A stretch of DNA of 11,525 nt, taken from assembly GCA_009786295.1 (NCBI GenBank), contig WQTN01000113.1:1-11525 (forward strand). The letters are read 5' to 3'. Under the pieces are notes generated by a model. The model had not been told where the DNA came from. It searched no databases and saw nothing but the letters and a program-made list of their open reading frames with translations. Below are positions 1-5,631 of the stretch, piece by piece. Made by a program: the position numbers and the translations under genes. Each line of letters opens with the position of its first letter. The first letter of the stretch is position 1. Origin of the DNA: Methanomassiliicoccaceae archaeon. GTDB lineage: Archaea; Thermoplasmatota; Thermoplasmata; Methanomassiliicoccales; Methanomethylophilaceae.

Positions 1-1
1 A

Positions 2-1087
2 GAAGGTCTGACCAAATTACTTGTGCCAGAAGTGCATTCTATGCACGGTCCTGGAACCAGAACATCCGACGTGTTCTTCAATGAACAAATGGCATTCGGC
101 AGGGACGTGAGCGTCATGTTCCTTAGGGCCATTGAAAGAAACAGCATATCGGTCGCAGACGCAATGAGCGCAACGGGTTCCAGAGCGGTGAGGTTGGCGA
201 ACGAGGTCGGGAACACTGTGGTCACCGCGAACGATGTCGATCCCAAGGCGATCCCGTACATCGAGCATAACATATCTCTGAATTCGCTTTCCAACTGCGT
301 CTCGTCGAACAAAGACCTTCACGCGCTTTTCTCTGAGTCCTCGTTCGACTATGTCGATATAGATCCTTTCGGAACCCCTGTACCGTTCATCCAATCGGCC
401 ATAAGAGGGTGTAAAAAGAAGGGCATAATCGCAATAACCGCTACGGATACTGCACCTCTCGCGGGAGCACAGACAGGAAAATGCAGAAGAAGATACCAGT
501 CCGAGCCGATAAGAGGTTACATGTGCCATGAAAGCGGGCTCCGCATACTCATGTGCGCGATAGCCAAAGAACTGGCCAAGTTCGACAGAGGTCTGAAACC
601 TCTTCTTTCATTCTATGCGGACCATTATTTCAGGGTGTATGTGCAGGTCGAGGAGGGGGCGAATGCCACAGACAGGTCGCTGGGGCAGCTCGGATTCATG
701 CATTATGATCCGAACACCCTTGAAAGGTCCGTATCGGAATGCCAGGATCAGAAGCATGATAAAGGGCCGTTCTGGATTGGACGATTGCATGACAAAGCTC
801 TGTTGGCACGGATGAACACCGACGGCCTTGAGGATGAAAGACGCTGCGTGAAGATGCTCGGGCTGTGGAGGAACGAGCTTGATGAGGAGACCTTCCTATT
901 TGATGTAAGTGAGTTATCGTCTTTCACAAAACTGTCCCCGCCAAAGATGGAGGACTTACTCGAAGCCCTAAATAGATCCGGAAGGGCTGCGCCCACCCAT
1001 ATGAGCCCGACATCATTCAAAACGGATCTGAAAACAAAAGATGTCATATCCATTTACCGCGACTTCAGTCCGGATAGTTTAAGATGA
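2..1087 (+). CDS. trm1: tRNA (guanine(26)-N(2))-dimethyltransferase Trm1, 5' partial
   Basis: This is a SAM-dependent methyltransferase that makes N2,N2-dimethylguanosine at position 26 of tRNA in archaea and eukaryotes. The frame is open to the window edge (visible residues begin EGLTKLLVPEVHSMHGPGTR), so the true start lies upstream. A GTG at 23 is in frame but would remove conserved N-terminal sequence, so I do not accept it as the start. Visible motifs are the family opening GPGTRTSDVFFNEQMAFGRD (visible residues 16-35), SAM motif I ADAMSATGSRAVRL (52-65), the acidic NDVDP, and the signature DYVDIDPFGTPVPF (116-129). Further on comes CRRRYQSEPIRG with the following HESGLR. With 361 visible residues, probably only about 10-20 are missing. 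The stop is TGA at 1085-1087 and a hairpin follows directly. Confidence 0.93.
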   Translation, partial: EGLTKLLVPEVHSMHGPGTRTSDVFFNEQMAFGRDVSVMFLRAIERNSISVADAMSATGSRAVRLANEVGNTVVTANDVDPKAIPYIEHNISLNSLSNCVSSNKDLHALFSESSFDYVDIDPFGTPVPFIQSAIRGCKKKGIIAITATDTAPLAGAQTGKCRRRYQSEPIRGYMCHESGLRILMCAIAKELAKFDRGLKPLLSFYADHYFRVYVQVEEGANATDRSLGQLGFMHYDPNTLERSVSECQDQKHDKGPFWIGRLHDKALLARMNTDGLEDERRCVKMLGLWRNELDEETFLFDVSELSSFTKLSPPKMEDLLEALNRSGRAAPTHMSPTSFKTDLKTKDVISIYRDFSPDSLR

Positions 1088-1113
1088 TTTGCAGTTGACG
1101 TTTCAACTGTAAA
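1088..1113 (+). terminator. Hairpin abutting the trm1 stop codon
   Basis: The arms tttgcagttga (1088-1098) and tcaactgtaaa (1103-1113) pair over 11 positions (one G-T) around the 4-nt loop CGTT, beginning at the first base after the trm1 TGA. There is no downstream T-tract, so a bacterial-type intrinsic terminator is not supported. It lies in the short gap between convergent genes and could mark or stabilise mRNA 3' ends from either side. The structure is clearly visible; the role is inferred. Confidence 0.5.
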
Positions 1114-1134
1114 TGCTACCGAGATAGAAAAAGA

Positions 1135-2094
1135 TCATCCTGTTAGTTCCAATATGCGATAACATAGGTATGTCAAATAAGGAGAGGGGTTTTTCTTTTG
1201 ACCAAAGTCCCATCCTTTTATTTTTTGATAAACAGCCTCCGGCGTGAACAGCCCGTTACTGTCCTGCTTGCTTTTAATCATTGCAGCCATTTCCGCAAAA
1301 CGCACATCAGACCTAACAGATTCTATATTGCTCAGAACATCTGTGACACTCACAATATCATACCATATGGCAGGGGCCTTGAGCTTTCTGAAATCTGTCC
1401 CCATGTAAAACATATATGGATGGCGCTCTAAGCTGTTTCCCCATAATGAAAGCAAACCTTTGGCTGTATTCATTGCAACCTCGGAATTGCGGTATTCGGG
1501 AATAGCCGATAACAGTTTCAGCATAATTAAAGAAGCATACGGGCAACAGTCGTCTTTTCTTCCTGGCCCCCTGAATTTACCAAACTCCTGCGAAACAGTG
1601 CATGGGAACCCCGAACCATTGTGAAACCCCACCAGATAATCTACACCTTGTTTAATGTGTTTTTCATAGTCAACCCCTGCCTTGAGCAACGCAAGCAGCA
1701 GCAACGGTGCATCGCAGAGACACCAGCCAAAAATGTCCTCTCCGCTTCCTCCGAAATGCTTGGGGATGTTGGTCAAAGAATAATATACTCCGTTGCTGTC
1801 CTTATGTTCCATAATTTTTTCAACGGCGGTACGTATTTCCTGAACCTCGGTATCGAATCCGATGTCCAACAAGAAAAGGAGCTTATGTATGGGCAGTTCG
1901 GGGTTTTTATGATTACTTACAAGGATGCTATGATAATCGGTTATGTCCTCTAAGTATGATCTAATCTTAGGATCAGAGAGAGCCTGCGACCGCAGTTGTT
2001 CTAGGTTTCCTTTGCTTTCTCCAAGCAAATTTAATCTTATGGCATATTGAAGCCATGCTTCGCCATTGTTGAGAATGAAGCTTAGAGCATCCAT
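1135..2094 (-). CDS. Prenyltransferase/terpene-cyclase-like alpha-barrel protein, function unknown
   Basis: The 319-residue protein has the look of the alpha/alpha-barrel fold shared by squalene cyclases and protein prenyltransferase beta subunits. Repeat-like elements are visible: HKDSNGVYYS near residue 97, GVDYLVGFHNGSGFPC near 150, and KQDSNGLFTPEAVYQ near 283. Conserved-looking patches are WCLCDAPLLLLALL, GKFRGPGRKDDCCPYASL and FYMGTDFRKLKAPAIWYDI. I recognise this pattern from uncharacterised prenyltransferase-like proteins in bacteria and some archaea. It lacks the DxDD acid motif of class II terpene cyclases, so cyclase activity is not supported. The start is ATG at 2094, preceded by GGAGG (minus strand, 2105-2101) with a 6-nt spacer, and the stop is TGA. 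It is monocistronic, convergent with trm1 and divergent from purA. Transfer from bacteria is possible but unproven. Confidence 0.8.
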   Translation of the reverse strand: MDALSFILNNGEAWLQYAIRLNLLGESKGNLEQLRSQALSDPKIRSYLEDITDYHSILVSNHKNPELPIHKLLFLLDIGFDTEVQEIRTAVEKIMEHKDSNGVYYSLTNIPKHFGGSGEDIFGWCLCDAPLLLLALLKAGVDYEKHIKQGVDYLVGFHNGSGFPCTVSQEFGKFRGPGRKDDCCPYASLIMLKLLSAIPEYRNSEVAMNTAKGLLSLWGNSLERHPYMFYMGTDFRKLKAPAIWYDIVSVTDVLSNIESVRSDVRFAEMAAMIKSKQDSNGLFTPEAVYQKIKGWDFGQKKNPSPYLTYLCYRILELTG

Positions 2095-2140
2095 GTTGCT
2101 CCTCCGAACGAATAGTCGAACACACCAATGGCCACAGCAG

Positions 2141-2148
2141 ATTTAAAG
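2141..2148 (-). promoter_or_regulatory. TATA box of the prenyltransferase-like gene
   Basis: Read on the minus strand this is CTTTAAAT. Its centre lies about 50 bp from the ATG at 2094, which predicts a transcription start near 2119 and a leader of about 25 nt. That leader holds the GGAGG ribosome-binding site at 2105-2101. This makes it the clearest leadered, Shine-Dalgarno-led gene in the window. Confidence 0.45.
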
Positions 2149-2218
2149 GCGCAGTGAAGATAAAATAATTTCTGCATTGCACTTTGAATTCATTGATACT
2201 ATTTCCAATGGCTGACAT

Positions 2219-2238
2219 TAAATCCGCGGGCGGATTAA
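2219..2238. promoter_or_regulatory. Palindrome upstream of the purA promoter, candidate operator
   Basis: AATCCGC (2221-2227) and GCGGATT (2230-2236) form a perfect 7-2-7 inverted repeat, and 2219/2238 also pair. It is GC-rich within an AT-rich intergenic region and sits about 20 bp upstream of the purA TATA box. That is a common place for an archaeal activator or regulator site. The sequence symmetry is seen directly; the function is inferred. Confidence 0.4.
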
Positions 2239-2258
2239 GCCATGAACACAACAACAAT

Positions 2259-2265
2259 CTTTATA
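2259..2265 (+). promoter_or_regulatory. TATA box of purA
   Basis: The sequence CTTTATA is followed by A-rich DNA, and transcription is predicted to start near 2286-2290. The box lies inside the first codons of the longest reading frame (ATG 2242). This argues that the mRNA begins after that ATG and that translation begins further downstream. Confidence 0.5.
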
Positions 2266-2298
2266 GCGCAAAAAGAGTTGAAGAGACTAGGTGTGATT

Positions 2299-3603
2299 TT
2301 GCCGAATCTCGCAATTATAGGGGCGCAATGGGGCGACGAGGGTAAAGGAAAGATAACTGATTATCTGGATGAGACCGCGGATCTCATTGTGCGTTTTCAG
2401 GGCGGGAACAATGCGGGGCACACGATAACCGTCGGGGAGAAGGTCTTCAAGCTGCATGGCCTGCCCTCGGGAGTTGTCAGGAAGGGCAACCTTGCCGTCA
2501 TCGGCAACGGCGTGGTGTTGAACGTGGAGGACCTCCTTGAAGAGATGGAACAGGTACTGAACGCCGGAGGTTCCCTCGAAGGGCTCAGGATCTCTGACAG
2601 AGCCCACCTGATCTTTAACTATCATAAAAAATTGGACGGCGCCGAGGAGAAGTATCGCGGCAGCGATGCCGTCGGAACAACAAAAAAAGGCATCGGTCCC
2701 GCATATCAGGATAAGATCGCAAGAATAGGAGTACGCGCAGGGGATCTTCTGGACGATGAACTGCTTAAAGAAAAAGCGGATTTCGTCCTGCCTTACAAAA
2801 AAGACCTTATGGCCATGCTCGACGCGGAGGTCTGCGGGTGCGAATGCAGTACGCTTCTCGAAAAAATGAAGAAATGGAGAGAGAAGATCGGCGTATACAT
2901 CTGCGATACATCGGTCCTCATCAACGAAGCATTGGACAACGGAAAGAAGGTCCTTTTCGAGGGTGCGCAGGGTGCGATGCTTGACATCGACCACGGCACA
3001 TACCCATATGTAACATCATCATCCACATGCGGCGGGGGCATATGCACCGGAGCCGGCATAGCGCCGAACCGCATTGAAAAAGTGGTCGGATGCCTTAAAG
3101 CATATACGACAAGGGTCGGAGAAGGGCCGCTCGTGACCGAACTGCAGGGTGAAGAAGGTAATGCGCTTCAGAAGAAGGGCGGAGAGTTCGGCGTGACCAC
3201 CGGCAGAGGAAGAAGATGCGGGTGGCTTGACCTCGTTGTCGCTGAACATGCTTCGCGGATGTGCGGGTTCACTTCCCTTGCGATAACCAAATTGGACGTT
3301 CTCAACGATTATGCAGAATTGCCTGTATGCATTGCATATAAGATCGACGGCAAAGAAACAAAATACTTCCCGGCATCGATATCAAAACTGGAGAGGGCCG
3401 AGCCCGTTTACAAGACGATGAAAGGGTGGAAAGGATGGAATGACACAGCATCCGTTGTGAAAAGCGGATATGACGCCCTGCCGAAAGAGATGAAGGCCTA
3501 CGTCGAATTCATCGAGAAGCATATGAAAGTGCCAGTCGACATAATCAGCATCGGTCCGGACAGAGCTGATACCATCGACAGAAAAAAGAATTGGTGGGTC
3601 TGA
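2299..3603 (+). CDS. purA: Adenylosuccinate synthetase PurA
   Basis: The enzyme joins IMP and aspartate at the expense of GTP to make adenylosuccinate, the first committed step from IMP to AMP, in the cytosol. Family motifs run the whole length: GAQWGDEGKGK, GGNNAGHT, HGLPSG, GNGVVLN, the YRGSDAVGTTKKGIGPAY block, FEGAQGAMLDIDHGTYPYVT, TRVGEGP, TGRGRRCGW, TKLDVL and GPDRADTI. With the TTG start at 2299 the protein opens MPNLAIIGAQWGDEGKGK and has 434 residues, the usual size. This places the catalytic Asp at 13 and His at 41, close to E. coli numbering. The TTG has GGTG at 2290-2293 as a possible ribosome-binding site and a TATA box at 2259-2265. The upstream in-frame ATG (2242) would add a non-homologous 19-residue leader containing that TATA box. 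GTG at 2293 is a second alternative. Confidence 0.96.
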   Translation: MPNLAIIGAQWGDEGKGKITDYLDETADLIVRFQGGNNAGHTITVGEKVFKLHGLPSGVVRKGNLAVIGNGVVLNVEDLLEEMEQVLNAGGSLEGLRISDRAHLIFNYHKKLDGAEEKYRGSDAVGTTKKGIGPAYQDKIARIGVRAGDLLDDELLKEKADFVLPYKKDLMAMLDAEVCGCECSTLLEKMKKWREKIGVYICDTSVLINEALDNGKKVLFEGAQGAMLDIDHGTYPYVTSSSTCGGGICTGAGIAPNRIEKVVGCLKAYTTRVGEGPLVTELQGEEGNALQKKGGEFGVTTGRGRRCGWLDLVVAEHASRMCGFTSLAITKLDVLNDYAELPVCIAYKIDGKETKYFPASISKLERAEPVYKTMKGWKGWNDTASVVKSGYDALPKEMKAYVEFIEKHMKVPVDIISIGPDRADTIDRKKNWWV

Positions 3604-3630
3604 CCGCTTTCTGTTACTATCAGATAGCGG
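3604..3630 (+). terminator. Hairpin abutting the purA stop codon
   Basis: The arms ccgctttctg (3604-3613) and cagatagcgg (3621-3630) pair with one T-T mismatch around a 7-nt loop, starting at the first base after the purA TGA. No T-run follows. A second small GC-rich complementarity (CGGG/CCCG, 3628-3643) overlaps its right arm. It may be an mRNA 3'-end structure or terminator; the role is inferred. Confidence 0.45.
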
Positions 3631-3691
3631 GTTCAGGACCCCGGCTAAAACTCCCTCGATCTCGGGTGAGAGACACCCTGTACCCGTGTGT

Positions 3692-3699
3692 AATAAATA
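3692..3699 (+). promoter_or_regulatory. TATA box giving a leaderless mRNA for the PH-domain gene
   Basis: The sequence AATAAATA is centred about 25 bp before the ATG at 3721. Archaeal transcription starts about 25 bp after the TATA centre, so the mRNA should begin at or next to the start codon. No ribosome-binding site is seen before the ATG, which agrees with this. Confidence 0.5.
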
Positions 3700-3720
3700 T
3701 GAACAGACCCTCATTCATAC

Positions 3721-4512
3721 ATGCAGGAAGAAGCGTACCGATCAAAAGTGGGCGATTACAATCTCTTCATGCTGTTGCTCTTATTGGGACTCGCCGCAAT
3801 GATGATCGGTCTCGGCATCGTCGAAAAAGATGGACTGGCCTCCCTGATATTGATATTATTCTCTGTGCCGTTCTTGTTGATAGACGCTTTGTTCCTCTGG
3901 TTTGCGTTCATTAGATTGAAATATGTTTTAAGAGAGAACTGCCTTTTTGTGAGAGGATTCTTTTCGAAACTCGAAATAGAATATTCATCAATAAAAGATA
4001 TCAGAGAATCGTCCGACTTCGGCGCAGTCTACACGGGAACCACCGCCCTGTCCATGGATCAGATATGTATCGAGTATGAGCAAACGAAAAAATGGAAATC
4101 AGGCACGAAGACCACAAGAGAATGCGCGGTCCTGTCTCCAAAGGATAAAGAAGAGTTCTTAAGAAGCCTGAGGGCCAGATGCGGTCACGGTCCGACCTAT
4201 CGCCGCATGCGGGACGAATCAAAAGGATTGACCCAGTGGACGATGATATCGCTGACATCAGGAATGGCACTAACCATTGTTATCTCAACTTGGCTTATTT
4301 TTATGCATGATATAGGCGGTTTGGTTTATGTGATAGCAATTATAGGCGTGATCATGACAAATATTACTGCTTTGTTCGGTTTCAGCTTTAACAAACGGGT
4401 TGAAAATAACAAGGAAGATTCCGTCAATATCAGAAAATACAAAACGGCACTGATACTGCTGAATATTATTACTATTACAACGATGGTATTGCTCGCATTC
4501 TTAATCATTTGA
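3721..4512 (+). CDS. Membrane protein with bacterial PH-like domain
   Basis: The protein has 263 residues with hydrophobic segments at about 14-34 and 39-65, then a soluble stretch at 67-153, then further segments at about 172-195, 199-221 and 241-263. The soluble part reads like a small bacterial PH-like domain of the bPH type. It has YVLRENCLFVRGFFSKLEIE, then YSSIKDIRES, then TALSMDQICIEYE, then the closing LSPKDKEEFLRSL. The order of elements (alternating strands, 'SxDxIxIxY', 'SPKDKEEF') resembles the DUF1200/bPH_4 pattern. The role of such proteins is not established; they are thought to sit at the membrane face. The gene is monocistronic with its own promoter, between purA and an MNT/HEPN pair, and context does not suggest a partner. 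The stop is TGA. Confidence 0.75.
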   Translation: MQEEAYRSKVGDYNLFMLLLLLGLAAMMIGLGIVEKDGLASLILILFSVPFLLIDALFLWFAFIRLKYVLRENCLFVRGFFSKLEIEYSSIKDIRESSDFGAVYTGTTALSMDQICIEYEQTKKWKSGTKTTRECAVLSPKDKEEFLRSLRARCGHGPTYRRMRDESKGLTQWTMISLTSGMALTIVISTWLIFMHDIGGLVYVIAIIGVIMTNITALFGFSFNKRVENNKEDSVNIRKYKTALILLNIITITTMVLLAFLII

Positions 4513-4571
4513 GAGTTTGCTATCACTCATTTACCATGCTGTGCGGAACAGGATTGCTACAAACACGACAG

Positions 4572-4579
4572 TTTTAAAC
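4572..4579 (+). promoter_or_regulatory. TATA box of the first mntA-hepT operon
   Basis: The sequence TTTTAAAC is centred about 27 bp before the ATG at 4603. This predicts a leaderless transcript for mntA, and no ribosome-binding site is visible before that ATG. Confidence 0.45.
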
Positions 4580-4602
4580 GATATGGAGCAGATATAACCA
4601 TT

Positions 4603-4911
4603 ATGTCGGCCGAATCCCCAAAGAGACATTCGATAGAAGAACTTAAGGCTATTATCGCACCGGTGGCGGAGAAGTACGGTGTGGAAAAGATATATCTTTT
4701 CGGGTCGGTCGCGAGAGGGGACTATGATGAGGACAGTGATTATGATTTCTGTATTGAAAAAGGCAAGATACACAGCATTTTCACATTCTCTGGGTTTTTC
4801 AAACAAATGCAGGACGCTGTCGGCCATGATATAGACGTTGTGACCACAAAGGGCGTTCCGCCTGAGATCCTGAGCGAAATAATGAAAGAAAGTGTGGTCG
4901 TCTATGGATAA
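4603..4911 (+). CDS. mntA: MNT-family minimal nucleotidyltransferase, antitoxin of pair 1
   Basis: The 102-residue protein belongs to the DNA polymerase beta-like minimal nucleotidyltransferases. The signature GS-x10-D-x-D is complete: GSVARGDYDEDSDYDF, with GS at 34-35 and Asp at 46 and 48, and a third acidic residue in HDIDVV (Asp 78). In studied MntA/HepT systems the MntA enzyme transfers AMP to a tyrosine of the HepT toxin and so silences it. With all catalytic residues present this copy is predicted active. Its stop codon overlaps the start of the HEPN gene by 8 bp (ATGGATAA), which indicates translational coupling. The start ATG at 4603 is 27 bp from a TATA box. The stop is TAA. The assignment to the family is firm; pairing as toxin-antitoxin is from context. 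Confidence 0.9.
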   Translation: MSAESPKRHSIEELKAIIAPVAEKYGVEKIYLFGSVARGDYDEDSDYDFCIEKGKIHSIFTFSGFFKQMQDAVGHDIDVVTTKGVPPEILSEIMKESVVVYG

Positions 4912-5275
4912 AAGGGTCCTGAAAGACGTCAACCGATTGAATGCTATTCTCAAATATTGCGACAAGGTCGAAGAAGTGATGAAAGAATACGGCGAAGATG
5001 CAGAAGACTTCCTGAAGAACACAAGATATCAGGACCTTTGTTCTTTTTACACACAGCAGATCGGTGAGCATACAAAAAACCTCTCTGAAGAGATAACCAA
5101 AAAACATCCTGAGATAAGATGGGAGGACATGAGACAAACTAGGAATGATATAGCTCATATCTACGAATGGATAGATCTCGAAATGATATGGGGCGCCATC
5201 ACAGAGGACATTCCGATGTTGAAAAAAACATGCAAGAACATTCTGCATGAATTACATGACCAAGACCAAAAATGA
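4904..5275 (+). CDS. hepT: HEPN-domain ribonuclease-type toxin HepT of pair 1 (DUF86)
   Basis: The 123-residue, all-helical protein is of the DUF86/HepT type. The family motif RX4HXY is intact as RNDIAHIY (Arg 80, His 85, Tyr 87). In studied systems Arg and His form the RNA-cleaving site of the HEPN dimer, and the Tyr is the residue AMPylated by MntA. Other family features are QIGEHTKNLSEE (51-63) and HPEIRWEDMRQTRND. I chose ATG 4904, which overlaps the antitoxin stop by 8 bp. An in-frame GTG at 4892 would only add MWSS-like residues inside the antitoxin gene. The stop is TGA. The likely target is cellular RNA such as tRNA, by analogy only. Confidence 0.9.
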   Translation: MDKRVLKDVNRLNAILKYCDKVEEVMKEYGEDAEDFLKNTRYQDLCSFYTQQIGEHTKNLSEEITKKHPEIRWEDMRQTRNDIAHIYEWIDLEMIWGAITEDIPMLKKTCKNILHELHDQDQK

Positions 5276-5347
5276 AATTACCAGACTATTGAGATCTGTT
5301 CCTTGTCTCGGAGCATATTGCAAAACTTGATTTCACTGCTCAGGTGC

Positions 5348-5389
5348 CCGGATAGTAAAAAAAAGACAAACTGAGTCTTGCATATCCGG
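5348..5389. repeat. Nested inverted repeat (possible RNA structure)
   Basis: The outer arms CCGGATA (5348-5354) and TATCCGG (5383-5389) pair perfectly over 7 bp. Inside them AAGAC (5363-5367) and GTCTT (5375-5379) pair around a 7-nt loop. The two stems are stacked with an A-rich internal loop on the left side. It lies about 75 bp after hepT. It could be an mRNA 3' structure or part of a small RNA; no family is recognised. Confidence 0.4.
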
Positions 5390-5500
5390 TTGCTCGTTGA
5401 TACTATTGCTGCCTATGCGGGGCGTGAGACATGAACTGATGCCAGTGAGTTTTCGTAATTCGTCTTAACGCTCTTCTAATCAACTGTTAATACAAAGACT

Positions 5501-5569
5501 ATAAAATAATTCATACGTTTCTTATAAAATAATCAATATATAATTGATAAAATAATTCATACAAAAATA
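5501..5569. repeat. Three tandem 23-bp AT-rich repeats (iteron-like)
   Basis: Units start at 5501, 5524 and 5547, exactly 23 bp apart. All three begin ATAAAATAAT. Units 1 and 3 share the first 16 bases (ATAAAATAATTCATAC), and unit 2 diverges after base 10. The block before unit 1 (5478-5500) keeps a related TTAATAC at the same phase, so a fourth decayed unit is possible. Each unit begins with a TATA-like core. The 23-bp period is about two helical turns, which suits proteins bound on one face of the helix. No adjacent replication or partition gene is visible, so the role is open. Confidence 0.75.
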
Positions 5570-5617
5570 TTATTTTGACTAAAACGCATCTGCTTACTCC
5601 TGACGGATTGCCTCGAT

Positions 5618-5630
5618 AGTGGTGCCAAGT
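5618..5630 (+). repeat. 13-bp direct repeat, left copy
   Basis: AGTGGTGCCAAGT matches AGTGGTGCCTAGT at 7652-7664 in 12 of 13 positions. The copy lies just outside the UbiD stop codon. The other copy lies in the mntA2 promoter, so the pair brackets ubiD-hepT2-mntA2. It may be chance or a mark of past insertion. Confidence 0.3.
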
Positions 5631-5631
5631 C

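Larger units (their letters stand above)
5276..5631. other. Convergent 356-bp spacer without a convincing gene
   Basis: Both flanking genes, hepT and the UbiD gene, end here, so it should carry no promoter for either. It holds a nested inverted repeat (5348-5389), an A8 run at 5357-5364 (T8 on the minus strand, a possible terminator for leftward transcription), and three tandem 23-bp AT-rich repeats (5501-5569). There are only very short open frames, such as 17 codons from ATG 5415, and I do not accept them as genes. Confidence 0.6.

Noticed and set aside
2287..2994. 235-codon open frame on the minus strand inside purA
   Set aside because: It is antisense to strongly conserved purA codons, with no motif, promoter or family resemblance.
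3627..3646. tRNA T-arm-like sequence (gcgggttcaggaccccg)
   Set aside because: The loop lacks the TTCRA pattern and no acceptor, D or anticodon arms surround it.
5415..5470. 17-codon frame in the convergent spacer
   Set aside because: Too short, no TATA box or ribosome-binding site at a proper distance, and no recognisable peptide.
5501..5569. CRISPR array
   Set aside because: The 23-bp units are directly tandem with no unique spacers between them, very AT-rich, and no cas gene is near.
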